The notes beneath the pieces were generated by a model, which ran no database searches, was not told the origin of the DNA, and was given only the letters and a program-made list of their open reading frames with translations. The translations under genes and the position numbers were made by a program. Shown here piece by piece: positions 36,107 through 45,650 of a stretch of 64,000 nt of DNA (its first letter is position 1; the number at the start of each line of letters is the position of its first letter). Location: assembly GCA_030824965.1 (NCBI GenBank), contig JAPJQV010000005.1, positions 160,182 to 224,181 of the forward strand. The letters run 5' to 3'. This stretch comes from Micavibrio sp. GTDB lineage: Bacteria; Pseudomonadota; Alphaproteobacteria; Micavibrionales; Micavibrionaceae.

Positions 36107-38836
36107 ATGTTAATTCGCGCAGATCATATAACCCATAGATACGGTAGGGTAGTTGGGCTGGATGATGTTAGCCTGCAAATACCGCAGGGACAGAGCGTTG
36201 CCGTTATCGGGCCTGACGGTGTTGGAAAGTCCACACTTCTCGGGTTGTTCTCCGGCGCAAAAAAACTGCAAGGCGGCGATCTTTCCATCTTTGATGGCGA
36301 CGTCCGCAAAAAATATGTTCTCGGTGAATTGCAACAACGCGCCGCCTATATGCCCCAAGGATTGGGAAAGAACCTGTATCCGGAATTAAGCATCCGCGAA
36401 AATCTCGAATTTTTTGGGCGCCTCTACGGCCACGAGAAAAAAGAACGCGACCGCCGCATTGATATGCTGACAGCGGCAACGGGACTTAAGCCGTTCCTCG
36501 ATCGTCCTGCAGGCAAGCTTTCCGGCGGGATGAAACAAAAACTGGGTCTGTGCTGTTCCCTCATTCATGATCCGGAACTGCTTATTCTAGACGAGCCGAC
36601 CACCGGTGTTGATCCCTTATCCCGCAAACAATTCTGGACATTGATCGACGATATTCGCGCCGAACAAAAAGGCCTGACCGTCATCGTCGCAACATCCTAT
36701 ATGAAAGAAGCCGATGATTTTGACTTCGTTGTGATGATGAATGACGGAAAGATTATCGCCACAGGCACGCCCGAAGAATTGCGAACGAAAAGCGGCGAAA
36801 GCACGCTGGAACGCGCCTTCATCTCCTTCCTGCCCGAAGAAAAGCGCAGCGGTCACGAAATCCCCGAAATCCACCTGCGCGATCTTTCCGAAAAAACCAT
36901 CGCAATTTCTGCCAAAGATTTAACACGCCGCTTTGGCAGTTTTACGGCGGTCGATCATGTCAGCTTTGAAATCCCAAAAGGCGAAATCTTCGGGTTCCTC
37001 GGCTCCAACGGCTGCGGCAAGACAACCACCATGAAAATGCTGACAGGCCTGCTTCCGGTCAGCGAAGGCACATCATCACTCTTTGGAACGACACTTGTTC
37101 CCGGAGACATGGAAAACCGCAAACGGATCGGTTACATGTCGCAGAATTTCTCGCTCTATGGCGAACTGACCGTCGATCAAAACATCACGCTGCACGCGCG
37201 CCTGTTCAACCTTTCCGGGGAGCACGCCGATAAACGCATCGCTTGGCTGTATGACCGCTTTGATCTTTTAAAATATAAGGATTCACCTTCCGGCGATCTG
37301 CCGCTTGGCGTGCGCCAGCGTTTGTCCCTTGCTGTTGCGGTCATTCATGAACCCGAAATTTTGATCCTTGATGAACCGACCTCCGGCGTTGATCCGGTGG
37401 CGCGGGATAATTTCTGGGCGCTTCTGATCGAGCTTTCCCGCAAAGATGAAGTCACCATCTTTATCTCCACGCACTTCATGAATGAGGCGGAACGCTGTGA
37501 CCGCATTTCCTTAATGCACGCAGGAAAAGTTCTGACCACAGGTATTCCTGATGATTTGCGCCGCAAAAAAGGATCGACGACGCTGGACGAAGCCTTCGTG
37601 TCCTATCTCGAAGATGCCGTTGCAGAGAAAAACAAAGATGCGGCCGCACAGCCCGAAGAAAAAAAACAATTCACATCCGGAGCACCCGATCACGCCCAAA
37701 GAAAAGAACAAGGATTTTTCTCTAAACTTTTTTCAGCAAAACGCATGAACGCCTATATGCGGCGTGAAGTCATGGAAATGATGCGCGATCCTATTCGCCT
37801 AAGCATTGCAACTCTGGGCACATCTCTTTTGATGCTGGTCTTTGGCTATGGCATCACGATGGATGTAAACTCCTTGCGCTTTGCGGCACTTGACCTCGAC
37901 AAGACAGCGGACAGCCGCGCTTATATTCAAGAACTTGAAGGCTCCCCCTATTTCCTGACGCAGCCGCAGATCACAAGCGATGCGGAGCTGACACATCGTA
38001 TGCAAAGCGGCAGTATTTCGATGGCTTTGCAGATACCTCCCGACTTTGGCAAAGACCTGCATAGCGGACAGCCCACCGAAATTGCCGCATGGGTGGATGG
38101 CTCCATGCCGTTCCGCGGCGAAACGATCGGCGGCTATCTGCAAGGCATTCATGCACGTTTCCTTCGGGATCGCGGTGAAATGGCCCAAGCCCCGCTGACC
38201 GTTGAGATGCGCTACCTCTACAACCAGTCATTCGAAAGCGTCAACGCGATGGTGCCCGCCGTCATCTCCCTCCTCCTTGTGTTTATTCCGGCTATCCTGT
38301 CCGCGCTCGCCGTTGTGCGGGAAAAGGAAATGGGCTCTATCGCCAATATGTATGTCACCCCTGTGACAAGGCTTGAATTTATTCTAGGCAAGCAGATCCC
38401 CTATGTTTTGTTCGCCATGATAAGCTTTACCATCATGCTCGTGATGGCCCTGCTGGTGTTTCAGCTTTCGATTAAGGGCAGCCTGATAGGCCTTATTCTG
38501 GGTGCTACCTTATATGTTTCAGCAACCACCGGACTTGGCCTGCTTATTTCTTCGTTCACGAAATCGCAAATCGCAGCGCTGTTTGGTGCTGCCATTACCA
38601 CCATGGTTCCCGCCTCACAATTTTCAGGCTTGTTGCAGCCGGTTAACACCCTTGAAGGGGGCGCGCGCTGGATCGGCACATTTTATCCAACCGGCTATTT
38701 CATGAAAATCAGCGTCGGCACCTTCACAAAAGGACTTGATTTTATAGCGCTGCAACCTTTCCTGACATCTCTTGCCATATTCACTCCAGCATTGCTCTTT
38801 GTGAACGTCTTTCTTTTGCGCAAACAGGAAACATAA
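36107..38836 (+). CDS. ABC transporter, two ATP-binding domains fused to ABC-2 permease (YhiH/RbbA-like)
   Basis: A 909-residue fusion. NBD1 (residues 1-235) has Walker A GPDGVGKST, signature LSGGMKQKLGL and Walker B LLILDEPTTGVDP. NBD2 (about 270-505) has GSNGCGKTT, Walker B ILILDEPTSGVDP and a degenerate signature LPLGVRQRLSLA. The C-terminal 370 residues are an ABC-2 permease with a large periplasmic loop and five to six helices. This is the YhiH/RbbA layout, and with HlyD, YhhJ-like permease and a TolC-type duct it forms a tripartite exporter. The substrate is unknown. Confidence 0.92.
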   Translation: MLIRADHITHRYGRVVGLDDVSLQIPQGQSVAVIGPDGVGKSTLLGLFSGAKKLQGGDLSIFDGDVRKKYVLGELQQRAAYMPQGLGKNLYPELSIRENLEFFGRLYGHEKKERDRRIDMLTAATGLKPFLDRPAGKLSGGMKQKLGLCCSLIHDPELLILDEPTTGVDPLSRKQFWTLIDDIRAEQKGLTVIVATSYMKEADDFDFVVMMNDGKIIATGTPEELRTKSGESTLERAFISFLPEEKRSGHEIPEIHLRDLSEKTIAISAKDLTRRFGSFTAVDHVSFEIPKGEIFGFLGSNGCGKTTTMKMLTGLLPVSEGTSSLFGTTLVPGDMENRKRIGYMSQNFSLYGELTVDQNITLHARLFNLSGEHADKRIAWLYDRFDLLKYKDSPSGDLPLGVRQRLSLAVAVIHEPEILILDEPTSGVDPVARDNFWALLIELSRKDEVTIFISTHFMNEAERCDRISLMHAGKVLTTGIPDDLRRKKGSTTLDEAFVSYLEDAVAEKNKDAAAQPEEKKQFTSGAPDHAQRKEQGFFSKLFSAKRMNAYMRREVMEMMRDPIRLSIATLGTSLLMLVFGYGITMDVNSLRFAALDLDKTADSRAYIQELEGSPYFLTQPQITSDAELTHRMQSGSISMALQIPPDFGKDLHSGQPTEIAAWVDGSMPFRGETIGGYLQGIHARFLRDRGEMAQAPLTVEMRYLYNQSFESVNAMVPAVISLLLVFIPAILSALAVVREKEMGSIANMYVTPVTRLEFILGKQIPYVLFAMISFTIMLVMALLVFQLSIKGSLIGLILGATLYVSATTGLGLLISSFTKSQIAALFGAAITTMVPASQFSGLLQPVNTLEGGARWIGTFYPTGYFMKISVGTFTKGLDFIALQPFLTSLAIFTPALLFVNVFLLRKQET

Positions 38837-39969
38837 TGAATTTTCGCTTCCCCTCCATACCTACCGTTGCGCATCTTTGCCGCAAAGAATGGCAATCGCT
38901 GTTTCATGATACGGTTATGATGTTCTTCATCGTGTTTTCGTTCACCTTCCTGCTGTATTCACAGGCGACGGGAACCTCAACAGACCTCAAACGTGCCTCT
39001 ATCGGTATTATCGACGAAGATCACTCTCCGCTTTCGCTGAGGCTGAAAGATTCACTGATCCCGCCTTATTTCAAAAACGTCGAAGAAGTCACCGAACAGC
39101 AGGCAGAAAAAGGGCTTGAATCAGCGAAATACAGCTTCGTTCTGCATTTTCCCTCCCGCATGGAGCCCGATATTCGTGCGGGAAAAAAAGTCACGGCCCA
39201 GCTTTTGATTGATGCGACCATCATCGGGCAAGCGCAAATCGGCTCTGGCTATATCAATACAATCATTCAAAAAGAGCTGGCCAGCTATTTCAATGCACAA
39301 AACGGTATCCAGCCCACAATCGACCTGATCGTCCGTTATTCCTTTAACCAAGGGCGCGATACAACATGGTTTACGGCTGTGACGTCGATGATCCAGAACA
39401 TCACGATGCTGGCCATTTTGCTCACCGGCGCGGCGCTGATCCGCGAGCGCGAGCGTGGCACGATCGAACATCTTCTTGTTATGCCCATTACGGCGCTCGA
39501 AATCGTTTTATCAAAAGTTATCGCCAATGGCGTTGTGATCCTTGTCGCCACGTTCTTGTGCATCCAGCTTGTCATCCGTCAATGGATCGGTGTTGAGATT
39601 AACGGATCAATCACGTTGTTTCTGCTTGCCTCTGGCCTCTATCTCTTTTTTACAACGGGTCTTGGTCTCTTCCTTGGTACAATCTCACGCTCCATGCCGC
39701 AGATGGGCCTTTTGTTTATTCTGATCGTCTTGCCGATGAACCTTCTGTCTGGGGGGTACACACCGCTTGAAAGCATGCCTGAAATTTTACAAAAAATTAT
39801 GAGTGTTGTGCCATCGACCAATTATATCAAACTGGCGCAAGGCATCTTGTTCCGCGAAGCCGGGTTCTCCATCGTATGGCCCCAAATGCTGATGGTGACG
39901 GTTGTGGGCCTTATCCTGTTTGTTTTTAGCACAATAAGGTTCCGCAGTTTTCTGGAACGACAAGGTTAA
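38836..39969 (+). CDS. ABC-2 type permease (YhhJ-like)
   Basis: A 377-residue permease with one N-terminal membrane helix, a periplasmic domain (about residues 50-170) and five C-terminal helices including ERERGTIEHLLVMPI, the standard cytoplasmic coupling motif of ABC-2 permeases. Its first base is the last base of the preceding stop codon. It would pair with the permease half of the fused protein to make a heterodimeric channel. Confidence 0.92.
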   Translation: MNFRFPSIPTVAHLCRKEWQSLFHDTVMMFFIVFSFTFLLYSQATGTSTDLKRASIGIIDEDHSPLSLRLKDSLIPPYFKNVEEVTEQQAEKGLESAKYSFVLHFPSRMEPDIRAGKKVTAQLLIDATIIGQAQIGSGYINTIIQKELASYFNAQNGIQPTIDLIVRYSFNQGRDTTWFTAVTSMIQNITMLAILLTGAALIRERERGTIEHLLVMPITALEIVLSKVIANGVVILVATFLCIQLVIRQWIGVEINGSITLFLLASGLYLFFTTGLGLFLGTISRSMPQMGLLFILIVLPMNLLSGGYTPLESMPEILQKIMSVVPSTNYIKLAQGILFREAGFSIVWPQMLMVTVVGLILFVFSTIRFRSFLERQG

Positions 39970-39992
39970 CAAAAAAAGAAAAGGAGTTTATT

Positions 39993-40715
39993 TTGTCACG
40001 TATAGCACTTATCACTGGCGCGACCACTGGAATTGGCGCCGCTACAGCAACCGCCCTTAAGAACGCCGGCTATCAAGTCGCTGTAAATTATAACCGTAAC
40101 GACGAACAGGCTACAGCCTTCACCAAGGAAACGAATATTCCTGCATATAAATGGGATGTTCGCGATGCTCAGTCATGCTTGGATGGGGTTCATAAAATCG
40201 AGAACGAATTAGGACCGATTGATATTCTCGTGAATAATGCTGGCATTCTTCGTGATAAAACAATTCATAAAATGTCCATTGAAGACTGGACAGACGTTAT
40301 TACAACCAATCTTAACTCTTGCTTCAATATGTCACGCGCAGTTGTTTCGCCGATGAAGGAGAGAGGATTTGGCCGAATTATCAGTATAAGTTCGGTCAAT
40401 GGGCTAGCCGGACAGTTTGGGCAAACAAATTACGCAGCAGCCAAAGCAGGCATTATAGGGTTTACAAAATCTCTTGCACTGGAAACGGCTCGCAGTGGCA
40501 TCACAGTAAATGTAATTGCTCCGGGCTATGTCCAAACAGCCATGATGGAAAGCATTCCTGAAGATGTCCTGAAAAAGATTATTGATAGGGTTCCAGTTGG
40601 GCGGTTGGCACACCCCGAAGAAATCGCCCGCGCCATTCTATTTTTGGCCGACGACCAATCCGCCTTTATCACTGGAGAAACCCTCTCGGTGAATGGCGGA
40701 CTTTATATGCAGTAA
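39993..40715 (+). CDS. phaB: Acetoacetyl-CoA reductase (SDR)
   Basis: A 240-residue short-chain dehydrogenase with TGATTGIG (cofactor loop), NNAGI, the catalytic serine in ISISSVNG and YAAAKAG (YxxxK). The N-terminal and QTNYAAAKAGIIGFTKSLA segments are those of PhaB, which makes (R)-3-hydroxybutyryl-CoA with NADPH; FabG is the alternative. The start is TTG at 39993 with a strong AAGGAG site 6 nt upstream. The adjacent phasin-like gene and phaC 7 kb away on the same element favour PhaB. Confidence 0.85.
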   Translation: MSRIALITGATTGIGAATATALKNAGYQVAVNYNRNDEQATAFTKETNIPAYKWDVRDAQSCLDGVHKIENELGPIDILVNNAGILRDKTIHKMSIEDWTDVITTNLNSCFNMSRAVVSPMKERGFGRIISISSVNGLAGQFGQTNYAAAKAGIIGFTKSLALETARSGITVNVIAPGYVQTAMMESIPEDVLKKIIDRVPVGRLAHPEEIARAILFLADDQSAFITGETLSVNGGLYMQ

Positions 40716-40755
40716 AACTGAGTATTTCTAAACAAAAAACATAAGGAGAATAGCA

Positions 40756-41007
40756 ATGAACAAACGAAACCCCTTTCTAGGCAATTTTGAAAATGCACAG
40801 GAAGAATTTAAAAAAATACAAGAACATCAGAGTAGCCTCGTTTCAAACTTTTTAAAAAACGGCATGGCGTTGCAGAAGAAGCAATATGAGTTGATGACAA
40901 ACCTCGTGCAGAATCAAATAGAATTCGGCAATTCTTTCTTTTCTGAAGCCTTGAGCACTATTAACGACAATGTGCATGCTGCGATAAAAGAGCAAAAAAA
41001 TAAATAG
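40756..41007 (+). CDS. Phasin-like granule protein
   Basis: An 83-residue, fully helical, amphipathic protein with regularly spaced phenylalanines and asparagines, resembling short phasins that coat PHA granules. ATG follows AAGGAGAATAGCA, a strong ribosome site. No domain can be named with certainty because phasins diverge strongly. Its position directly after phaB supports the call. Confidence 0.65.
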   Translation: MNKRNPFLGNFENAQEEFKKIQEHQSSLVSNFLKNGMALQKKQYELMTNLVQNQIEFGNSFFSEALSTINDNVHAAIKEQKNK

Positions 41008-41013
41008 ATTTTT

Positions 41014-42024
41014 ATGCGACGGTTACAAGCCATCACTAATAAACTGCAAATCCTGACAACGGCGCTTAGCGGCGCTGTTGTCATCCTTGTGTCTATGTAT
41101 TTCGGTATAGCCTTCTGGTATGAACTCCCTGTCTCTAACAGCCTAAAGTTCACCTTCTGTGCCCTATGGTTCGTGTATGTTTTGATAACACTGGTGACCC
41201 TGTTCTCTCGCTACAGGAGAATATCCCTCACCGTCTTCACAACAATAAGCATAGCCTTTGTCGCATGGTGGATGAATATAGCGCCATCCAATAATCGCGT
41301 GTGGGCGGATGATGTCGCCCACACAGTAACAGGACGCGTTAGCGGCGATCAGATAACCCTGTATAATGTGCGTAATTTCGAATGGCGCGGATTGGATGAA
41401 TATGACGCAAGATGGGAAACACGCGAATATGACCTATCCACTTTGAACTCCGTGGATCTGTTTCTATCAACATGGGGGAACCTGGACATCGCTCACACGC
41501 TGATCAGCTTTGGATTTTCCAATGGCGATTATGTTACGTTCTCCGTCGAAATTAGAAAAGAGCACGACGAGTCTTTTTCTGAAGTGGCAGGCTTCTTCAA
41601 GCAATATGAGGTTGCGCTGATTGCCGCCGATGAGGGGGATATTATCCATACGCGCACCAATATTCGTCATGAAGATGTGTCCCGATATCGCGTTAATTTG
41701 ACGCCGGAACAGCGAAAATCGCTTTTCCTTTCTTACATGCAACGCGGCAATGAACTGGCAGAAACCCCGTCATTCTACAATACGATCACGGCGAATTGTA
41801 CGACCGTTGTGTTCGATATGATACGGCTGATTGTGCCATCCCTGCCACTGGATTACCGGATACTGGTATCAGGTCGACTGCCTTCTTATATTTACGATAT
41901 TGGCGGATTTGGTCATGAGTTATCTTTGCGTGAGATAACCAACCAATCATCCATCACTCAACGCGCACAAGCCTCCGCGCGTGAAAACTTTTCACACGAA
42001 ATCAGAGCCCCGAAAGCGAAATAA
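41014..42024 (+). CDS. Membrane protein with DUF4105 (Lnb N-terminal-like periplasmic domain)
   Basis: A 336-residue protein with three N-terminal hydrophobic helices (about residues 15-90) and a large C-terminal domain. Motifs WGNLDIAHTLISFGF, SFSEVAGFFKQYE and the ITANCTTVVFDMI segment, with a conserved Asn-Cys-Thr, match the DUF4105 domain. Family members are envelope proteins, some annotated as papain-like or acyltransferase-like because of this cysteine. Function here is unknown. It follows the phasin-like gene by 6 nt and precedes a lipoprotein hydrolase by 5 nt. Confidence 0.75.
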   Translation: MRRLQAITNKLQILTTALSGAVVILVSMYFGIAFWYELPVSNSLKFTFCALWFVYVLITLVTLFSRYRRISLTVFTTISIAFVAWWMNIAPSNNRVWADDVAHTVTGRVSGDQITLYNVRNFEWRGLDEYDARWETREYDLSTLNSVDLFLSTWGNLDIAHTLISFGFSNGDYVTFSVEIRKEHDESFSEVAGFFKQYEVALIAADEGDIIHTRTNIRHEDVSRYRVNLTPEQRKSLFLSYMQRGNELAETPSFYNTITANCTTVVFDMIRLIVPSLPLDYRILVSGRLPSYIYDIGGFGHELSLREITNQSSITQRAQASARENFSHEIRAPKAK

Positions 42025-42029
42025 AACAA

Positions 42030-43367
42030 ATGCGCCCCATAAACCTGAAACGTCTCCCCCTGCTCATGGGGTCCGCATGCCTGATCATCCTGACGGGCTG
42101 TTCCAGTATTGCGAAGGGGATTACCGAAGCTGTTATCGATGGAGGCCCACAACAAGACACCCGCCAATGTGAAATCGAAGGGCCGGAGTTTGATGGTATT
42201 CAGCAAAGTCTGAACCAGCAAAGCAGCTCGTCGCCCAAAATCACCAAAGTCCTTATGGTGCATGGGATCAGTAGCCATTTACCCGGATATTCCAGCCGCC
42301 TGCAAAAAAAATTGTATGACAAGCTAAACCTTACAATAACAGACTCTGAAGTAAAAAACATAGAATTGGACAGTGCGCAGATTCAATGGAAAGACGGCGA
42401 TCCTCATACGCTCGGCACATTGCGTATAACGCGGCACACGAACGCCGATCATACACAGGAACTTTTGTTCTACGAGTTGACATGGTCACCGATATCGGAA
42501 CCTCAGAAGCAACAGTTGGCGGCAGACTCCGCCAACAATGAAGGATTGCCGCGCGCGAGCATCAACGGCACGTTGAAAAGCTTTATGAACGCCACGGTTC
42601 CAGACCTTTTGATCTATAATGGCAACGGCTATAACCGGATCACAGCATCCGTCAAGGAATCTGTTTGCTGGATGCTCAGCAACAACTGGGAAAATCTTCC
42701 GGATAAAGGGGTCCATGAATGTGAGAAATGGGAAGGTTCAACCTTCTCCAATCTGTCCGCAGACGACCATTTCTTCATAACACACAGCCTGGGAAGCCGG
42801 ATTACGATTGATACGATACAAAATTTTGGGAATATCACGGCTGACAACAGCAATCCGACTAAGAAAGACATACAAGACAAAATCAGAAAAGATGTCAGCA
42901 AGAAAGACTTCACCGTCTTTATGATGGCAAACCAGCTTCCCCTGCTGCAAATGGGACGCGATACACCGGAAGTATCGAACGAAGAAAAAACATACTGCGC
43001 CGCGAATGGCACAATGGCCGAAAAGCGTGTCATGCGCAGAATGGGAATTGTTGCCTTCAGCGATCCGAACGATATCCTGTCATACCCCGTGCCTCTGGAC
43101 TTTACGACAAGCCAAATTGACAGCCGTATCTGCCCCGCCGTCACGAATGTCAGCCTAAATATCGCCGAACAAAAAAATCTGTTCGATGCTGCGTCATTTG
43201 CCAATCCGATGACGGCGCATAGCGGTTACATGGAAGATGACCGCGTGATTGACCTTATTGCCAACGGGATGAAGAAAAATCAAATGACACCTCTGGTTGC
43301 CCAGAAGTGTCAATGGTTAGAAACGGCAACTATTAAAAGTAAACCAGAGAAAAAGAAGGCTAATTAA
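42030..43367 (+). CDS. Lipoprotein with alpha/beta-hydrolase-like domain
   Basis: A 445-residue protein with a lipoprotein signal (LIILTGC lipobox) followed from residue 70 by LMVHGISSHLPG, a typical oxyanion-hole loop, and THSLGSR near residue 255, which could be the nucleophile elbow (serine) although it lacks the exact GxSxG form. No clear histidine-aspartate pair could be assigned. It may be an envelope esterase or lipase. It ends 4 bp inside the convergent azoreductase gene. Confidence 0.62.
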   Translation: MRPINLKRLPLLMGSACLIILTGCSSIAKGITEAVIDGGPQQDTRQCEIEGPEFDGIQQSLNQQSSSSPKITKVLMVHGISSHLPGYSSRLQKKLYDKLNLTITDSEVKNIELDSAQIQWKDGDPHTLGTLRITRHTNADHTQELLFYELTWSPISEPQKQQLAADSANNEGLPRASINGTLKSFMNATVPDLLIYNGNGYNRITASVKESVCWMLSNNWENLPDKGVHECEKWEGSTFSNLSADDHFFITHSLGSRITIDTIQNFGNITADNSNPTKKDIQDKIRKDVSKKDFTVFMMANQLPLLQMGRDTPEVSNEEKTYCAANGTMAEKRVMRRMGIVAFSDPNDILSYPVPLDFTTSQIDSRICPAVTNVSLNIAEQKNLFDAASFANPMTAHSGYMEDDRVIDLIANGMKKNQMTPLVAQKCQWLETATIKSKPEKKKAN

Positions 43368-43951
43368 GCAAGAGCATTCGCGCGTTGCGTAGCTTTTTCA
43401 AGTGCCTCTGCAGCTTTATCAGGCCCCATACCTACGCCTTCTATATAAATAGCCTCAACATCGGTAATACCGATGAACCCAAGCAATATTCTTAAATAGC
43501 TTTCAGTGTGTTCCATCGTCTTTGCGGGACCTTCGCTATATACGCCACCACTTCCCAAAACAAGAATAGCACGTTTTCCTTTTGCTAAACCTTCAGGTCC
43601 TGCTGCGGAATAAGCAAAAGTTTTACCTTGGCGGGCGACATGGTCAATCCACGCTTTAAGCACGGATGGAATGCTGAAATTATACATTGGCACTTCAATG
43701 ACTAAAGTATCGCTAGCCATAAGTTCATCAATCAGTTGATTTGACAAAGCGAGACCCGCTTGGTCATTTGATGCCATAGCCCCTAGAAATTCCGGGCTGA
43801 TATGCGGGACAGGAGATGAAACCAAATCACGCACAATAATCTGGGCACCTGATTTTTGTGATTGTAGACGCTCCGCCGCTACTGCACCGACCTTGCGAGT
43901 AACAGAACCCTGTAAATTACTGCTTGATTTGATATGAAGAATGGTTGTCAT
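43364..43951 (-). CDS. azoR: FMN-dependent NADH-azoreductase
   Basis: A 195-residue flavodoxin-fold quinone/azo reductase. ILHIKSSSNLQGSVTRK supplies the FMN phosphate loop, EVPMYNFSIPSVLKAWIDH the conserved middle segment and VLGSGGVYSEGP the third FMN contact. It reduces quinones and azo or nitro compounds with NADH. It stands divergent to an HxlR regulator, a common arrangement in which the regulator senses electrophiles such as quinones through cysteine. Confidence 0.92.
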   Translation of the reverse strand: MTTILHIKSSSNLQGSVTRKVGAVAAERLQSQKSGAQIIVRDLVSSPVPHISPEFLGAMASNDQAGLALSNQLIDELMASDTLVIEVPMYNFSIPSVLKAWIDHVARQGKTFAYSAAGPEGLAKGKRAILVLGSGGVYSEGPAKTMEHTESYLRILLGFIGITDVEAIYIEGVGMGPDKAAEALEKATQRANALA

Positions 43952-43985
43952 TTTGCATGCCTTGTTAATATTAGGTTATTTGTAG

Positions 43986-44002
43986 TAATGTAATATACAT
44001 TA
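43986..44002. promoter_or_regulatory. Palindromic operator candidate for HxlR regulator
   Basis: The perfect inverted repeat TAATGTA-ATA-TACATTA lies midway in the 85-bp region between azoR and hxlR. HxlR-type regulators bind such palindromes in divergent promoters. Its position about 35 bp upstream of both starts fits repression of both genes. Confidence 0.55.
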
Positions 44003-44036
44003 GTAACCACATAGAATTTCGCAAGGAGGCACATTT

Positions 44037-44426
44037 ATGTCCGCTAGTTACAAGAATGTCCGTGCAAAGAAGGCCCCACAATATACAGAGCAGAGCTGTC
44101 AAGCTGTGCGCGAAGTCTTGAGCCTTGTCGGCGATAAATGGAGCATCCTTATTATCGTCATCCTCAAAGACAGCACAAAACGCTTTAGCGAATTACAACA
44201 CAGCATAGAAGGCATATCACAAAGAATGTTGACACGCACCTTACGTGAACTAGAACGTTATGGACTAGTCCATCGGCAGGTTAAACCCACGCTGCCGCCA
44301 AGCGTTTATTATTCGCTGACTTCTTTGGGGGAAACATTGCTTGAACCTGTAATGTCATTGGCGGTCTGGGCCCAAACGAGTTACCCGATCATTCAAAAAG
44401 CACAACAAGATTTTGAGGAGAAGTGA
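44037..44426 (+). CDS. HxlR family transcriptional regulator
   Basis: A 129-residue winged-helix regulator with LVGDKWSILIIVILKD, RFSELQHSIEGISQRMLTR-type recognition helix region and YGLVHRQVKPTLPPSVYYSLT (wing). A cysteine in QSCQAVREVL (residue ~22) is at the usual sensing position. ATG follows AAGGAGG. It probably controls azoR in response to quinones or related electrophiles. Confidence 0.92.
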   Translation: MSASYKNVRAKKAPQYTEQSCQAVREVLSLVGDKWSILIIVILKDSTKRFSELQHSIEGISQRMLTRTLRELERYGLVHRQVKPTLPPSVYYSLTSLGETLLEPVMSLAVWAQTSYPIIQKAQQDFEEK

Positions 44427-44512
44427 AAATAAACGAATTAATAATTTAATACAGTCAAAACTATTTAACCTTCTCTCGAATAGCCGCGTCGATTTCTGCG
44501 AGCGATTGAGAT

Positions 44513-44650
44513 CTAGATTTCTGAGATTGCTATTTCTCTTTTTGGGCGCTGTTTTCTGGCTAAACCGGAAATTCCGTTTTCTTGAAAACTCCTTATCCAG
44601 CGTCGTAAGGTCCGCGTAGTCAAACCGATGAAATTAAGTCCAGAATGCAT
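44513..44650 (-). pseudogene. Remnant of a second TniA-like transposase N-terminus
   Basis: A 45-codon stretch on the minus strand reads TTRTLRRWIRSFQENG followed by ISGLARKQRPKRE before a stop. This is the HTH and linker pattern of Mu/TniA/IS-type transposases (compare STAWRWVKNCRQFG and ITGLSRKTRSK in the intact transposase at 54711). No DDE domain follows. It is a truncated relic, located between the hxlR gene and the Pycsar operon. The rest of the 270-bp gap holds no gene I can support. Confidence 0.65.
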
Positions 44651-44696
44651 ACAATGGTCTATTTAGCGGCCATACCTCCCCAAAAAAATTCCTATT

Positions 44697-45632
44697 TTAA
44701 CGAACGCGTCGTTCGGTAAAAACACCTTCTTTTACAATATGTTCCTTTATGTCTATACACGTCTTAAAAATACTACGTTTGAAACTATCCTCTGAATTGT
44801 TTCGATATCTAAGGGTATTTAAACCTGCAACATCGCTAGGAAGCCTCACTTCATCGTCTGCACACACAAGAAGAATAGAACGGCGACGACCTAAAACACC
44901 GAGTGAGATTCCATACTCCAGATGAACATTATCACGGGCAACTTGATGAACTTCGTTGCGCATGGTGAGTGTGTCATCCGCACCAGCAACGGCAATTGTA
45001 AAGTCAGCCTCCTCGATAGCATCCATCAAAGAGCTTATCGGGTAATCCGAAACTCCGAAGGTTCCCTGACTCCATAATTGAACGGCAACTTTATCTGAAT
45101 CTAGATGACGAAAGATCTCTTCCGCCACATTTAATTTTTCAGAGGAGGAAATCACGAAAACGCGCGGAATTTCGTTTGTCCGGCCAATACCGCGGTTGCG
45201 TTCGTCAAGATGCTCGGTGACAACCCCGATCATACGTTTTAGGATCGGAGCGTTGTTGCCGGCAATCTCTTCCATATCAGAATGTTTTATATACAATACT
45301 AGCGCTTCACCTAATGCTGTCACCGTGGCCGTACGGGCGCGCGCCGGGGCGGTTCCAGTCAACTCACCGACATGCGTGCCGGCTTCACGGACGGCTTGCG
45401 CCCTGCCGTTAATGGTAATCTGCAATTCACCAGCCAGAATGAAGAATATATCGTCATCCCAATCCCCCTGCCGGATGATGACATTCCCTGCAGATAATTC
45501 TTTTAATTCACCTGCGGCAATAATTTGTTTTGCAATCTCGATATCATTTGCGACGATATCTTGTTGGGCGACAGCTTCTACAAGCCTGGCGTGGTTCTCT
45601 TCACCGCTAAAACGCTCTAATAATGCTCCCAT
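44697..45632 (-). CDS. pycTIR: Pycsar effector: cNMP-binding domain plus TIR domain
   Basis: A 311-residue protein. Residues 35-140 form a cyclic-nucleotide-binding domain with HVGELTGTAPARARTATV as the phosphate-binding cassette. Residues 156-276 match the CAP12/Pycsar TIR domain: RVFVISSSE, DFTIAVAGADD and NVHLEYGISLGVLGRRR, with Glu239 as the likely NADase residue. In known Pycsar defence, phage infection triggers cCMP or cUMP synthesis, the effector binds it and destroys NAD, stopping phage spread. It is the last gene of the operon, with an AGGAGA site 6 nt before ATG. Confidence is high because the cyclase lies upstream. Confidence 0.9.
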   Translation of the reverse strand: MGALLERFSGEENHARLVEAVAQQDIVANDIEIAKQIIAAGELKELSAGNVIIRQGDWDDDIFFILAGELQITINGRAQAVREAGTHVGELTGTAPARARTATVTALGEALVLYIKHSDMEEIAGNNAPILKRMIGVVTEHLDERNRGIGRTNEIPRVFVISSSEKLNVAEEIFRHLDSDKVAVQLWSQGTFGVSDYPISSLMDAIEEADFTIAVAGADDTLTMRNEVHQVARDNVHLEYGISLGVLGRRRSILLVCADDEVRLPSDVAGLNTLRYRNNSEDSFKRSIFKTCIDIKEHIVKEGVFTERRVR

Positions 45633-45650
45633 TCAAATCTCCTGTAATTT

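Noticed and set aside
44476..44502. Similarity of about 26 bp to the abiEii coding region near 51297-51322
   Set aside because: The match (roughly 23 of 26 bases) encodes a short helical stretch in both; surrounding bases do not align, so a common origin cannot be shown.
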